NCBI GenBank assembly: GCA_017547655.1 | Contig: JAFYPF010000003.1 | Coordinates: 1 to 42,056, forward strand | DNA: 42,056 nt | Reading direction: 5' to 3' | DNA from: Clostridia bacterium | GTDB lineage: Bacteria > Bacillota > Clostridia > Oscillospirales > CAG-272 | Shown here: one piece after another, positions 1 through 6,185 of the stretch | How positions within the stretch are numbered: the stretch's first letter is position 1 | Layout: every line of letters starts with the position of its first letter | Notes under the pieces: model-generated | Databases searched by the model: none | What the model was told of the DNA's origin: nothing | What the model saw: the letters and a program-made list of their open reading frames with translations, nothing else | Position numbers and translations under genes: made by a program

Positions 1-10
1 AACATATTCA

Positions 11-60
11 AACAACCCCTCAGTCAGCTTCGCTGACAGCTCCCCTTACACAGAGGAGCC
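11..60. repeat. Short palindromic dispersed repeat, clostridial gut type
   Basis: Two GC-rich hairpins sit side by side in otherwise AT-rich DNA. In the first, GTCAGC at 23-28 pairs with GCTGAC at 32-37 across a TTC loop. In the second, GCTCCCCT at 39-46 pairs with AGAGGAGC at 52-59 with one mismatch. I recognise this arrangement (CAGTC..GACAGCTCCCCT..GGAGCC) from memory as a high-copy intergenic element in Faecalibacterium/Oscillospiraceae-type genomes; copy number cannot be seen in one window. No ORF is associated with it, so it is probably a non-autonomous MITE-like or RNA-structural element. Confidence 0.55.
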
Positions 61-102
61 TACCGCTGCGGCGGGATTGCTCAACGGCAAAAGCCTCTTT
101 TG

Positions 103-127
103 AACCACCAGCTTAGCTGGTGGTTTT
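103..127 (+). terminator. Perfect 10-bp stem hairpin with short T-run
   Basis: AACCACCAGC (103-112) pairs perfectly with GCTGGTGGTT (116-125) around a TTA loop and runs into TTTT on the plus strand. It would end a plus-strand transcript coming from left of the window, but it may instead be the right-hand part of the adjacent palindromic repeat. The minus-strand side lacks a clean T-run. Confidence 0.45.
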
Positions 128-134
128 CATATAC

Positions 135-172
135 CAAAAATACGGCATACCTCTTTCGAGATATACCGTATT
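135..172 (-). terminator. Rho-independent terminator after the GT2-GtrA gene
   Basis: The arm at 139-153 pairs with 158-172 in 13 of 15 positions around a four-base loop. On the minus strand the hairpin is followed by a run of five T residues (plus-strand A at 136-140). It lies about 50 bases beyond the stop codon of the glycosyltransferase gene and probably ends the long minus-strand unit. Confidence 0.6.
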
Positions 173-219
173 CTTGAAAACTATCCTTTAGGGTACGCCC
201 CTAAAATCTGTGGATTTTT

Positions 220-1263
220 TTAATTTTTAAATACCCATTTTTTCTGGATTATGTAACTGCAAATAAAGAGCACCGTATCAATAAAAAGCTTGATAAGTGT
301 TACAAGCCACGCTGCATCAGCACTCATAAGGCTTGATATAAGAGTTACCAATCCCGCAGATATAAGCATTTGAGGAATGCAAAGCGCATAATATTTCATA
401 AGCGACTTTGCGGTAGAACCCTTGCTTCCAAAAACTAACTTTTTATTAAACGTAAAATTAAATATCGATGATGCTATTCTTGCAATAACTGTACACAAGG
501 TTATTGAACTGAACAACAACTTCAAAACAAAGAATAAGACGATGTCTATCAAAAAAGAACCAACCGAGGAAACAATATATTTCAATATCTGCTTATAAAT
601 CCTAATCGAATCCTTGATAGGATCAAAGTGAGAGGTTGCATTCTCATCAATATAAACAGTCTGTATTTCAACTTCTAAAAAAGGAATGTTGTTCTTGCCG
701 AAATCAAGGAGCATATTAGTCTCATACTCATATCTCTCACCACTTGTCTCAACAAAGACGGGAAGATACTTTGCAGGTATAGCTCTAAGACCGGTCTGTG
801 TATCCGATATTTTTAATCCGCATGCAGTCAAAAACATAAATGACGTAATTCTGTTACCGAATTTACTTCTCGGAGGAACGTCTGGCTTCGAAAACTCCCT
901 TACTCCCAAGACAACAGAACCACTTTCAAGCATCTTTTCAGCGCAAGCCTTTATATCAGAGGGAACGTGCTGTCCGTCTCCGTCAGCCGTAACAACTCCC
1001 ATACCGTTTCTATTAGAAATATAATATTCTATTGCAGTTTTCAGCGCCCTGCCCTTACCCTTGTTAACTTCATGAACAAGAACAGTCACTTGAGGAAGAG
1101 GACGTATATCATCAAAGAAATGAGTATATTCCGCACCGCCACCATCATCTACAACTATTATATCCTCGAATCCTGCATTGATAAGCCCATTAACTGTTCT
1201 GAATAGTTTTTCATCGGGTTTATACGAAGGCAAAACAACAGAAACAGCCTTAAAATCTTGCAT
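220..1263 (-). CDS. Glycosyltransferase family 2 fused to GtrA-like membrane domain
   Basis: This 347-residue protein has an N-terminal GT-A domain of the dolichyl-phosphate/undecaprenyl-phosphate sugar synthase type: VVLPSYKP at the start, VVDDGGG near residue 37, and a DxD metal-binding site in TADGDGQH at 92-99. The C-terminal part, from about residue 225, has four hydrophobic segments and matches the GtrA family pattern (KYIVSSVGSFLIDIV). The family transfers a sugar from a nucleotide donor to a polyprenyl phosphate, and GtrA-like domains are thought to flip or accept the lipid-linked sugar for cell-surface glycosylation. The start ATG at 1263 is preceded by AAGGTG. It follows the fumarase gene by 30 bases, so it is probably last in that operon. 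The sugar and the final acceptor are not determinable. Confidence 0.85.
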   Translation of the reverse strand: MQDFKAVSVVLPSYKPDEKLFRTVNGLINAGFEDIIVVDDGGGAEYTHFFDDIRPLPQVTVLVHEVNKGKGRALKTAIEYYISNRNGMGVVTADGDGQHVPSDIKACAEKMLESGSVVLGVREFSKPDVPPRSKFGNRITSFMFLTACGLKISDTQTGLRAIPAKYLPVFVETSGERYEYETNMLLDFGKNNIPFLEVEIQTVYIDENATSHFDPIKDSIRIYKQILKYIVSSVGSFLIDIVLFFVLKLLFSSITLCTVIARIASSIFNFTFNKKLVFGSKGSTAKSLMKYYALCIPQMLISAGLVTLISSLMSADAAWLVTLIKLFIDTVLFICSYIIQKKWVFKN

Positions 1264-1293
1264 TCAATTCACCTTTTCCATAAAAAGTCTAAA

Positions 1294-2139
1294 TTAGATA
1301 ACAGCCTCACCGTGTCTCATTACGTGACAGTTGATGTTAACTGCAACGGGAAGACCTGCAATATGTGTAGATGTATATTCAATATTTACTGCAAACGCTG
1401 TTGTATCGCCACCAAAGCCTTGAGGACCAACGCCAAGGGCATTTACTGCATCAAACATTTTCTTTTCAAGTTCAGCGTATCTGGGATCTGCATTTCTTTC
1501 GCTAACAGGTCTTGTGAGCGCCTTCTTTGCAAGGTATGCACTTCTGTCAAATGTACCGCCGATACCAACACCTACAAGAATAGGCGGACAGGGGTTACCA
1601 CCTGCGTTCTTTACGGTATCACAAACGAACTTGATAATATCTTCCTGTTTAGCGGAAGGTGTAAACATCTTAATAGCACTCATATTTTCGCTACCGAAGC
1701 CTTTAGGAGCAACAATAAGCTTAATCTTATCGCCTTCAACGATGCTTGTGTAGAGAATAGCGGGTGTGTTATCACCGGTATTCTTTCTTTCGAACAAAGG
1801 CTCTTCAACAACTGACTTTCTAAGATAGCCGTCAATATAAGCCTGTCTTACACCCTCGTTAATAGCGTCTTCGAACAAGCCGTCAACAATGTGAACGTCC
1901 TGACCAACCTCTGCAAATACAACAGCCATACCAGTATCCTGACAGATCGGAACATCTGTAGTTCTTGCAGCATCAAGGTTGTCAACAAGTCTACCAAGAA
2001 TAGCAGCAGCTCTCTTATCAGATTCTTTGTTTACAGATTCTCTGATAAGCTCCTCCGCATCGCAAGGTAAAACGTAGTTCGCCTTGATAAACAACTCTCT
2101 TACAACTTTTGTGATTTCATTACATGAAACTTCTCTCAT
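1294..2139 (-). CDS. Class I fumarate hydratase (or L-tartrate dehydratase) alpha subunit
   Basis: The 281-residue product matches the N-terminal catalytic subunit of two-subunit, [4Fe-4S]-dependent class I fumarases, which interconvert fumarate and L-malate. The three cluster-ligand cysteines are visible at 66 (PICQDTG), 184 (NPCPPILVG) and 271 ([10 protein letters not shown]). I place the start at 2139 rather than at an in-frame codon 51 bases upstream, because GGAGGA lies at the right distance and the longer reading would run into trxB. Length is normal for the alpha chain. The beta chain (C-terminal domain of FumA/TtdB) normally follows directly, but here a glycosyltransferase does, so beta must be elsewhere or missing. 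Fumarate versus tartrate specificity is not resolved. Confidence 0.9.
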   Translation of the reverse strand: MREVSCNEITKVVRELFIKANYVLPCDAEELIRESVNKESDKRAAAILGRLVDNLDAARTTDVPICQDTGMAVVFAEVGQDVHIVDGLFEDAINEGVRQAYIDGYLRKSVVEEPLFERKNTGDNTPAILYTSIVEGDKIKLIVAPKGFGSENMSAIKMFTPSAKQEDIIKFVCDTVKNAGGNPCPPILVGVGIGGTFDRSAYLAKKALTRPVSERNADPRYAELEKKMFDAVNALGVGPQGFGGDTTAFAVNIEYTSTHIAGLPVAVNINCHVMRHGEAVI

Positions 2140-2143
2140 ATTT

Positions 2144-3049
2144 TTATCCTCCAATATATTCTGCTGCGTAGGTAGCGGCAATAGCGCCATCTGCAGCCGC
2201 AGTAATTACTTGCTTTAATGGTGTGTTTCTGACGTCACCGATAGCATATAGCCCCTCAATGTTCGTCATACACTTTGTGTCTGTTATAATATATCCGCCG
2301 CTATCTTTTTCAACTTCTTCGGGAACAAAGCCTGTCTCGGGGATTGTTCCGACAGCAACAAATACAGCATCAGCATCAATTTCTCTTATTTCATCGGTCA
2401 GCTTATTTTTCACAATAAACTTGTTAACCTTGTCATCTCCTTGTATCTCTACGGGAACAGTATTCAAAACAAGTTCGATATTTTCGTGATTTTCAAGCCG
2501 ATCTACCAACACTTTAGAAGCTCTGAAAGAATCTCTTCTGTGAACAAGATATACCTTGCTGCAAAGCTTCGAAAGGTAGATAGCATCTTCTACAGCGGTA
2601 TTACCCCCGCCAACAACTACAGCTACTTTATTTCTGAAGAAGTTACCGTCACAGGTTGCGCAATAAGATACGCCTCTGCCCGTAAATTCATTCTCTCCCT
2701 TTATTTCAAGCTTTCGTCTTCTTGCGCCTGAAGCAATAATCACGCTTTTTGCAGAAAACGTAGCTCCGCTTTCACACTCGAGAGAAAATACACCGTCAAC
2801 TTTTTTTAACACCTTTACGTTTTCAAACTGTATATCAACACCGAGCGCTGAAGTTTGTTCGTAAAATTTCATCGAAAGATCAAAGCCTGTTCCGACAAAT
2901 CCGGGATAATTCTCAATTTCAGGCGTTGTCATAACCTGACCGCCCGGCGACATACATTCAAACAAGGAAATGTCACATCCCGCTCTTTTCGCATATATAG
3001 CGGCAGTCAGTCCCCCGGGGCCTCCTCCAATAATAACAATATCTTTCAT
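2144..3049 (-). CDS. trxB: Thioredoxin-disulfide reductase
   Basis: This cytoplasmic flavoenzyme passes electrons from NADPH to thioredoxin. In the 301-residue product the FAD-binding GGGPGG lies near residue 8. The redox-active CxxC (CATC at 130-133) sits in SYCATCDG, the NADPH motif VVGGGNTAVEDA is in the middle domain, and the C-terminal flavin motif is YAIGDVR. Start at 3049 is chosen because GGAGAT precedes it by seven bases; an in-frame codon 15 bases upstream lacks this spacing. It is separated from the yabR gene by a hairpin and its own promoter, and it is followed four bases later by the fumarase alpha gene, so the two are probably co-transcribed. A ferredoxin- or other-donor-linked relative is less likely because the NADPH motif is intact. 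Confidence 0.93.
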   Translation of the reverse strand: MKDIVIIGGGPGGLTAAIYAKRAGCDISLFECMSPGGQVMTTPEIENYPGFVGTGFDLSMKFYEQTSALGVDIQFENVKVLKKVDGVFSLECESGATFSAKSVIIASGARRRKLEIKGENEFTGRGVSYCATCDGNFFRNKVAVVVGGGNTAVEDAIYLSKLCSKVYLVHRRDSFRASKVLVDRLENHENIELVLNTVPVEIQGDDKVNKFIVKNKLTDEIREIDADAVFVAVGTIPETGFVPEEVEKDSGGYIITDTKCMTNIEGLYAIGDVRNTPLKQVITAAADGAIAATYAAEYIGG

Positions 3050-3065
3050 ATTAAATCTCCGCAAT

Positions 3066-3105
3066 AAAAAACTGTATTACGGGATACGGAAATCCCATAG
3101 TACAG
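3066..3105 (-). terminator. Terminator hairpin between yabR and trxB, overlapping the trxB promoter
   Basis: The 14-base arms 3092-3105 and 3072-3085 pair in 13 positions (one of them G-U) around a six-base loop. On the minus strand this is followed at once by six T residues (3066-3071). It should stop transcripts coming through yabR. The start region of the proposed trxB promoter overlaps its first arm. Confidence 0.7.
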
Positions 3106-3132
3106 TATAATACAAAAGCAACGATAAATCAA
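3104..3132 (-). promoter_or_regulatory. Candidate sigma-A promoter for trxB
   Basis: On the minus strand, TTGATT (3127-3132) is followed after exactly 17 bases by TATACT (3104-3109), 55 bases upstream of the trxB start. Predicted initiation near 3097 would fall within the first arm of the adjacent terminator. Confidence 0.5.
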
Positions 3133-3575
3133 TACTTTTTCGAGTTTTTTCTAAAAAAACCGGGACTACTTATTTTAGAATCAGTCGTTCTTCGCAAATC
3201 CGATATTTTTTCGTTCGATGTTTTCATAAAACGACTTATCATATCTTCAAAATCCCCCGAAGAACGCTCACTCGGCTCTATACTGTCAGGAACAATCCGC
3301 TTCTTCGACTGAACGTTCTCTGTTTGCTTCACAGCATCACTGACAGCAACCTGTTTTAACGAAAGAGAAACCCTCCCTTTTTCGTCTATCGAACAAATTT
3401 TCACTTTTACACTTTGACCGATTTTTAAATAATCATTAATATCTTTTACAAATCCATCAGCAACCTCTGAAATGTGAATCATTCCACTCTTCCCATCGGG
3501 AAATGCAACAAAGGCTCCAAAATTTGTTATAGAAGTTATTTTCCCCTCAAGAATTGCGCCGATCTCATTTGACAT
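3129..3575 (-). CDS. yabR: S1-domain RNA-binding protein, YabR family
   Basis: The first 75 residues form a canonical S1 OB-fold: GAILEGKITSITNFGAFVAF, GMIHISEV, and VKVKICSIDEKGRVSLSLK. The remaining half is charged and low in hydrophobic residues, with a basic C-terminus (FFRKNSKKY), so it is probably disordered. YabR-type proteins are small cytoplasmic RNA- or ribosome-associated factors of poorly defined role. The product is 148 residues, and its start is preceded by AAGGAA. The gene follows the DivIC-like gene by 25 bases, exactly as in the Bacillus spoVB-to-yabR block. The next gene in Bacillus and many clostridia would be spoIIE; here it is trxB. Confidence 0.85.
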   Translation of the reverse strand: MSNEIGAILEGKITSITNFGAFVAFPDGKSGMIHISEVADGFVKDINDYLKIGQSVKVKICSIDEKGRVSLSLKQVAVSDAVKQTENVQSKKRIVPDSIEPSERSSGDFEDMISRFMKTSNEKISDLRRTTDSKISSPGFFRKNSKKY

Positions 3576-3600
3576 CTAATTCCTTTTACTCCTCACGTTT

Positions 3601-3879
3601 TTACTTGGAAAGTTCGTTATAAAAAATAACCTCTTCAGGCAATCTGAAATTAAGCTTTTCTCTTGCTATTCGCATTATGTATTCAGTATCAAAATCCTCT
3701 TCCAAACGCGCCTGAAGCTCATCAATTTTCAATTCATAATTTTTTATCTGTTCTTCAACTTTAGCCTTATCATCTTTAAGATTATTAAATTCAAACTGCA
3801 TCTTTATAATAGTCACAGTACAAAAAACAATAAAAACAAATGTAGCGGCTTTTATGAAGATATTTGACTTCCTTTTCAT
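3601..3879 (-). CDS. divIC: FtsB/DivIC-like septum formation initiator
   Basis: This is a 92-residue single-pass membrane protein with a short basic cytoplasmic N-terminus (MKRKSN), one membrane segment at about residues 10-26, and an extracytoplasmic coiled coil (NNLKDDKAKVEEQIKNYELK). It ends with the conserved REKLNFRLPEE box of the FtsB/DivIC family. The family joins FtsL and DivIB/FtsQ at the division site and activates septal wall synthesis. I start at 3879, with AGGA just upstream, instead of an in-frame codon 90 bases further up that would overlap yabQ deeply. It begins four bases after the yabQ stop, in the conserved order yabQ-divIC-yabR. Confidence 0.85.
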   Translation of the reverse strand: MKRKSNIFIKAATFVFIVFCTVTIIKMQFEFNNLKDDKAKVEEQIKNYELKIDELQARLEEDFDTEYIMRIAREKLNFRLPEEVIFYNELSK

Positions 3880-3883
3880 TTCT

Positions 3884-4414
3884 TCATCCTTTTCCTGTAA
3901 TAATCCCAAACCCCTTATCAGCCAAAATAATATTAACTGACTTTTGAAAGTCTGTATATATTTTTGCAAAAACTCTACCTATAGTCATATTAAAGACAAA
4001 CATAAACACCCTAAAAATCGGTAATATAGCATATTTAAATGTTTGTTTAAAACCTAATACAACCACTCGCACAATAAATGCGTATAATCTTAAAACCAAC
4101 TTCCCTACAGTACAGTGATATACAGCAAACCCCAACACTGCACCAATAATAACAATCCCCCTGAATCTACCGGCATTCATATAATAAATAAATATACAAG
4201 TAAAAACAGCGATGAGCAGAGAAAACAGCACGTCTTCAAAAAAAACAACAACATCTTCGATTGATATGCTTTTTTTCTGCTTATTTACCCTAATTCGTCT
4301 TAAAGGAAAACACAGTCTCGTGAATTTAAATATCCCGTAAACAATCCCCCAAAAAAGACCTAAAGCAACCGAACACAACAATATCAATGCTAATTTTGTC
4401 TGTTCAACAACCAT
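3884..4414 (-). CDS. yabQ: Spore cortex biosynthesis protein YabQ
   Basis: The 176-residue polytopic membrane protein has an N-terminal membrane segment, a basic stretch (RRIRVNKQKK) followed by the conserved EDVVVFFEDVLF region, two further hydrophobic segments, and a C-terminal hydrophobic stretch. This is the pattern of YabQ, a forespore-surrounding membrane protein needed for cortex formation in Bacillus. Its start codon overlaps the yabP stop by one base (TAATG), implying translational coupling. The family is restricted to spore-formers, so its presence supports a sporulating lineage, although it does not prove that this organism sporulates. A sigma-E-type promoter could not be identified with confidence. 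Confidence 0.85.
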   Translation of the reverse strand: MVVEQTKLALILLCSVALGLFWGIVYGIFKFTRLCFPLRRIRVNKQKKSISIEDVVVFFEDVLFSLLIAVFTCIFIYYMNAGRFRGIVIIGAVLGFAVYHCTVGKLVLRLYAFIVRVVVLGFKQTFKYAILPIFRVFMFVFNMTIGRVFAKIYTDFQKSVNIILADKGFGIITGKG

Positions 4415-4680
4415 TATTTAACTATCCTGCCCAAAAAACCTTTTTTGGAGTTTGAATTAGCATCTTCGTATAGCACCTCATCAACTCTGCCCTCCACTTC
4501 AACGTCACCGCTGTCGAGACAAAGCTTTTGAATATGAAGACCCTCTCCATTTATAATCAACCGTCCGACCACAGTATCCAAAACCACCGATAAGTCATCA
4601 AAACTTACCACATCCGATATACCGGTCAAAACAAGTTTCTTTCTATCTTCAAGTATAATTTTTTGTTTAGTATTTTCCAT
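4414..4680 (-). CDS. yabP: Sporulation protein YabP
   Basis: This 88-residue soluble protein carries the YabP/YqfC signature: a first line of the type KLVLTGISDVVSFDD followed by short beta-strand repeats (RLIINGEGLHIQKLCLDSGDVEVEG). YabP and YqfC proteins act in spore coat/cortex assembly in the mother cell. I start at 4680, where GGAGGA precedes ATG by seven bases; an upstream in-frame codon adds 16 residues that do not fit the family. The C-terminus (KKGFLGRIVK) is usual for YabP. Overlap with yabQ by one base places both in one sporulation operon. Confidence 0.85.
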   Translation of the reverse strand: MENTKQKIILEDRKKLVLTGISDVVSFDDLSVVLDTVVGRLIINGEGLHIQKLCLDSGDVEVEGRVDEVLYEDANSNSKKGFLGRIVK

Positions 4681-4742
4681 ACACCGTTCCTCCGCATTTT
4701 TTAATACACTATATGCAAAAAACGGCATAATTATAACATTTT

Positions 4743-4985
4743 TTATTCTACAACCTCATACAAAGAGGACGCCTCATTCTTTCTCGTCGTCTCTTTAACG
4801 TCGAGAACCCTAACCTTAAGCTTTCTTTCACCAAAGGTCACTTCAATAATATCATTTTCTTTAACAATATATGATGCTTTTGCCGATTTACCGTTCACCG
4901 TAACGTGAGCAGCATCACAAGCATCGTTGGCAACTGTTCTTCTTTTTATAATCCTTGATACCTTTAAATATTTATCTAATCTCAT
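4743..4985 (-). CDS. rqcP: S4-domain RNA-binding protein RqcP (YabO/Hsp15 family)
   Basis: The product is an 80-residue stand-alone S4 domain: MRLDKYLKVSRIIKRRT at the N-terminus, then HVTVNGKSAKASYIVKENDIIEVTFG. Proteins of this group bind 23S rRNA/tRNA on the 50S subunit. In Firmicutes RqcP works with RqcH to add alanine tails to stalled nascent chains. The length and position between hup and yabP match the conserved clostridial order. There is no clear Shine-Dalgarno sequence before the ATG, and a terminator-like hairpin sits between it and hup, so translation may be weak or a promoter may lie in the short leader. Confidence 0.88.
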   Translation of the reverse strand: MRLDKYLKVSRIIKRRTVANDACDAAHVTVNGKSAKASYIVKENDIIEVTFGERKLKVRVLDVKETTRKNEASSLYEVVE

Positions 4986-5006
4986 ATATACAAACTTTTT
5001 AATTTC

Positions 5007-5037
5007 AAAATCCCCCGGGAAAGATCTTCTCGGGGGA
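5007..5037 (-). terminator. Terminator-like hairpin after hup
   Basis: TCCCCCGGGAA (5011-5021) pairs with TTCTCGGGGGA (5027-5037) to give an 11-base-pair, GC-rich stem containing one G-U pair. On the minus strand it is followed by four T residues (5007-5010). It lies 22 bases after the hup stop and may partly end hup transcripts before rqcP. Confidence 0.6.
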
Positions 5038-5058
5038 CCTCAAAAAAACTCCAAAGAA

Positions 5059-5334
5059 TTACTTGTTGAGAAGTTCCTTCATTGCCTTGCCGGCCTTGAA
5101 AGAAAGAGTCTTCGAAGCGGCAATCTTTATAGCCTTCTTTGTACGGGGATTGATACCTGTTCTTGCAGCGCGTTCCTTAACTTCAAATGTACCGAAACCA
5201 ACAACCTGAACCTTCTCGCCGTTTGCGAGAGCTTCTGTAACTGCTTCAAATACTGCATTAACTGCAGCTTCTGCATCCTTCTTCTTAAAATCAGCCTTTG
5301 CTGCTACTGCATCAATAATCTGAGCCTTTGTCAT
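5059..5334 (-). CDS. hup: HU-family DNA-binding protein
   Basis: The 91-residue product is a typical bacterial HU: MTKAQIIDAVA at the N-terminus, the dimer core VQVVGFGTFEVKERAART, and the DNA-inserting arm with GINPRTKKAIKI. HU is an abundant nucleoid protein that bends DNA nonspecifically. In clostridia it often stands between mazG and rqcP, as here. It has its own strong promoter and a terminator, so it is probably expressed much more highly than its neighbours. IHF-type specialisation is unlikely in this lineage. Confidence 0.95.
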   Translation of the reverse strand: MTKAQIIDAVAAKADFKKKDAEAAVNAVFEAVTEALANGEKVQVVGFGTFEVKERAARTGINPRTKKAIKIAASKTLSFKAGKAMKELLNK

Positions 5335-5395
5335 AGTAAATTACCTACCTTTCAATATTTAAACAAAAATTAAAATATATGTATCAACTTATATA

Positions 5396-5424
5396 ATTAT
5401 AACAAAGTATTACAAAATAATCAA
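5396..5424 (-). promoter_or_regulatory. Promoter for hup
   Basis: On the minus strand TTGATT (5419-5424), a 17-base spacer, and TATAAT (5396-5401) preceded by TGT form an extended -10 promoter, about 60 bases upstream of the hup start. The strong match fits high expression of a nucleoid protein. Confidence 0.65.
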
Positions 5425-5505
5425 TAGTTTTTTTAAAAATTATACCAATATTATTAATATTTTTGCACTCTTTTTGCATTTTTTACACTATAAATTACAC
5501 TTTTT

Positions 5506-6177
5506 TCACAATTTTAACGCTTTTCCATCTAACATTCTTAAGAATTTTTCACACTTTTTCTGCAAAGCCAGTTCAGGATCAATCTTATTTTTCTTTGCAA
5601 GTGTTACAATGTCAAATAAAACATCTCCTATACTCTCCTCTGTAACAACAGCCATATTAGTTGCAGTTTGAATTTCAACCCCGCTTTTAAGACACTTGCT
5701 GATATATTTTGAAGCAAGCATAAGCGCAGGAAGAGCTTTACAAACCCCATCTAACTGTTCAGATAACGAGTCTCTTTTTTTTGAGCTCTGTTTAATAGCC
5801 TCCCAATTTGTCAATACATCATCAACACTCTTTACAGAAACGTCACCAAAAATATGCGGGTGTCGTTCAATCATTTTTTTACACACGCCCGTATATACGT
5901 CATCAACGGTAAATCTTCCCTCTTCTTCCGCTATTCTCGAATGAAACATAACCTGCAAAAGCACGTCTCCAAGTTCTTCGCAAAGCATCTCGTCACTTTC
6001 ACAATCAATCGCTTCCGCCGTTTCATAGGCTTCTTCAAGGAGGTCTTGTCTGATAGATTTATGCGTCTGTTCCCTATCCCAAGGACAACCATTCTCCGAG
6101 CGAAGAATTTCCATTATTTTACGCAAGTCATCCGCAGAAAATTTTTCTTTGGTTTTCATTTCATTTATTATATCCAT
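5506..6177 (-). CDS. mazG: Nucleoside triphosphate pyrophosphohydrolase MazG
   Basis: This all-alpha NTP-PPase hydrolyses (d)NTPs, including damaged ones, to monophosphates plus pyrophosphate. The N-terminal domain has CPWDREQTHKSIRQDLLEEAYE and the metal-binding EELGDVLLQVMFHSRIAEE, with ERHPHIFG further on. The C-terminal half repeats a shorter EESIGDVLFDIVTLAKK segment, as in two-domain MazG. The product is 223 residues. The start at 6177 is an ATG with AGG six bases before it; a GTG twelve bases upstream is the alternative. It begins nine bases after spoVB, and the conserved spoVB-mazG order supports the assignment. Confidence 0.92.
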   Translation of the reverse strand: MDIINEMKTKEKFSADDLRKIMEILRSENGCPWDREQTHKSIRQDLLEEAYETAEAIDCESDEMLCEELGDVLLQVMFHSRIAEEEGRFTVDDVYTGVCKKMIERHPHIFGDVSVKSVDDVLTNWEAIKQSSKKRDSLSEQLDGVCKALPALMLASKYISKCLKSGVEIQTATNMAVVTEESIGDVLFDIVTLAKKNKIDPELALQKKCEKFLRMLDGKALKL

Positions 6178-6185
6178 ATTAAACC

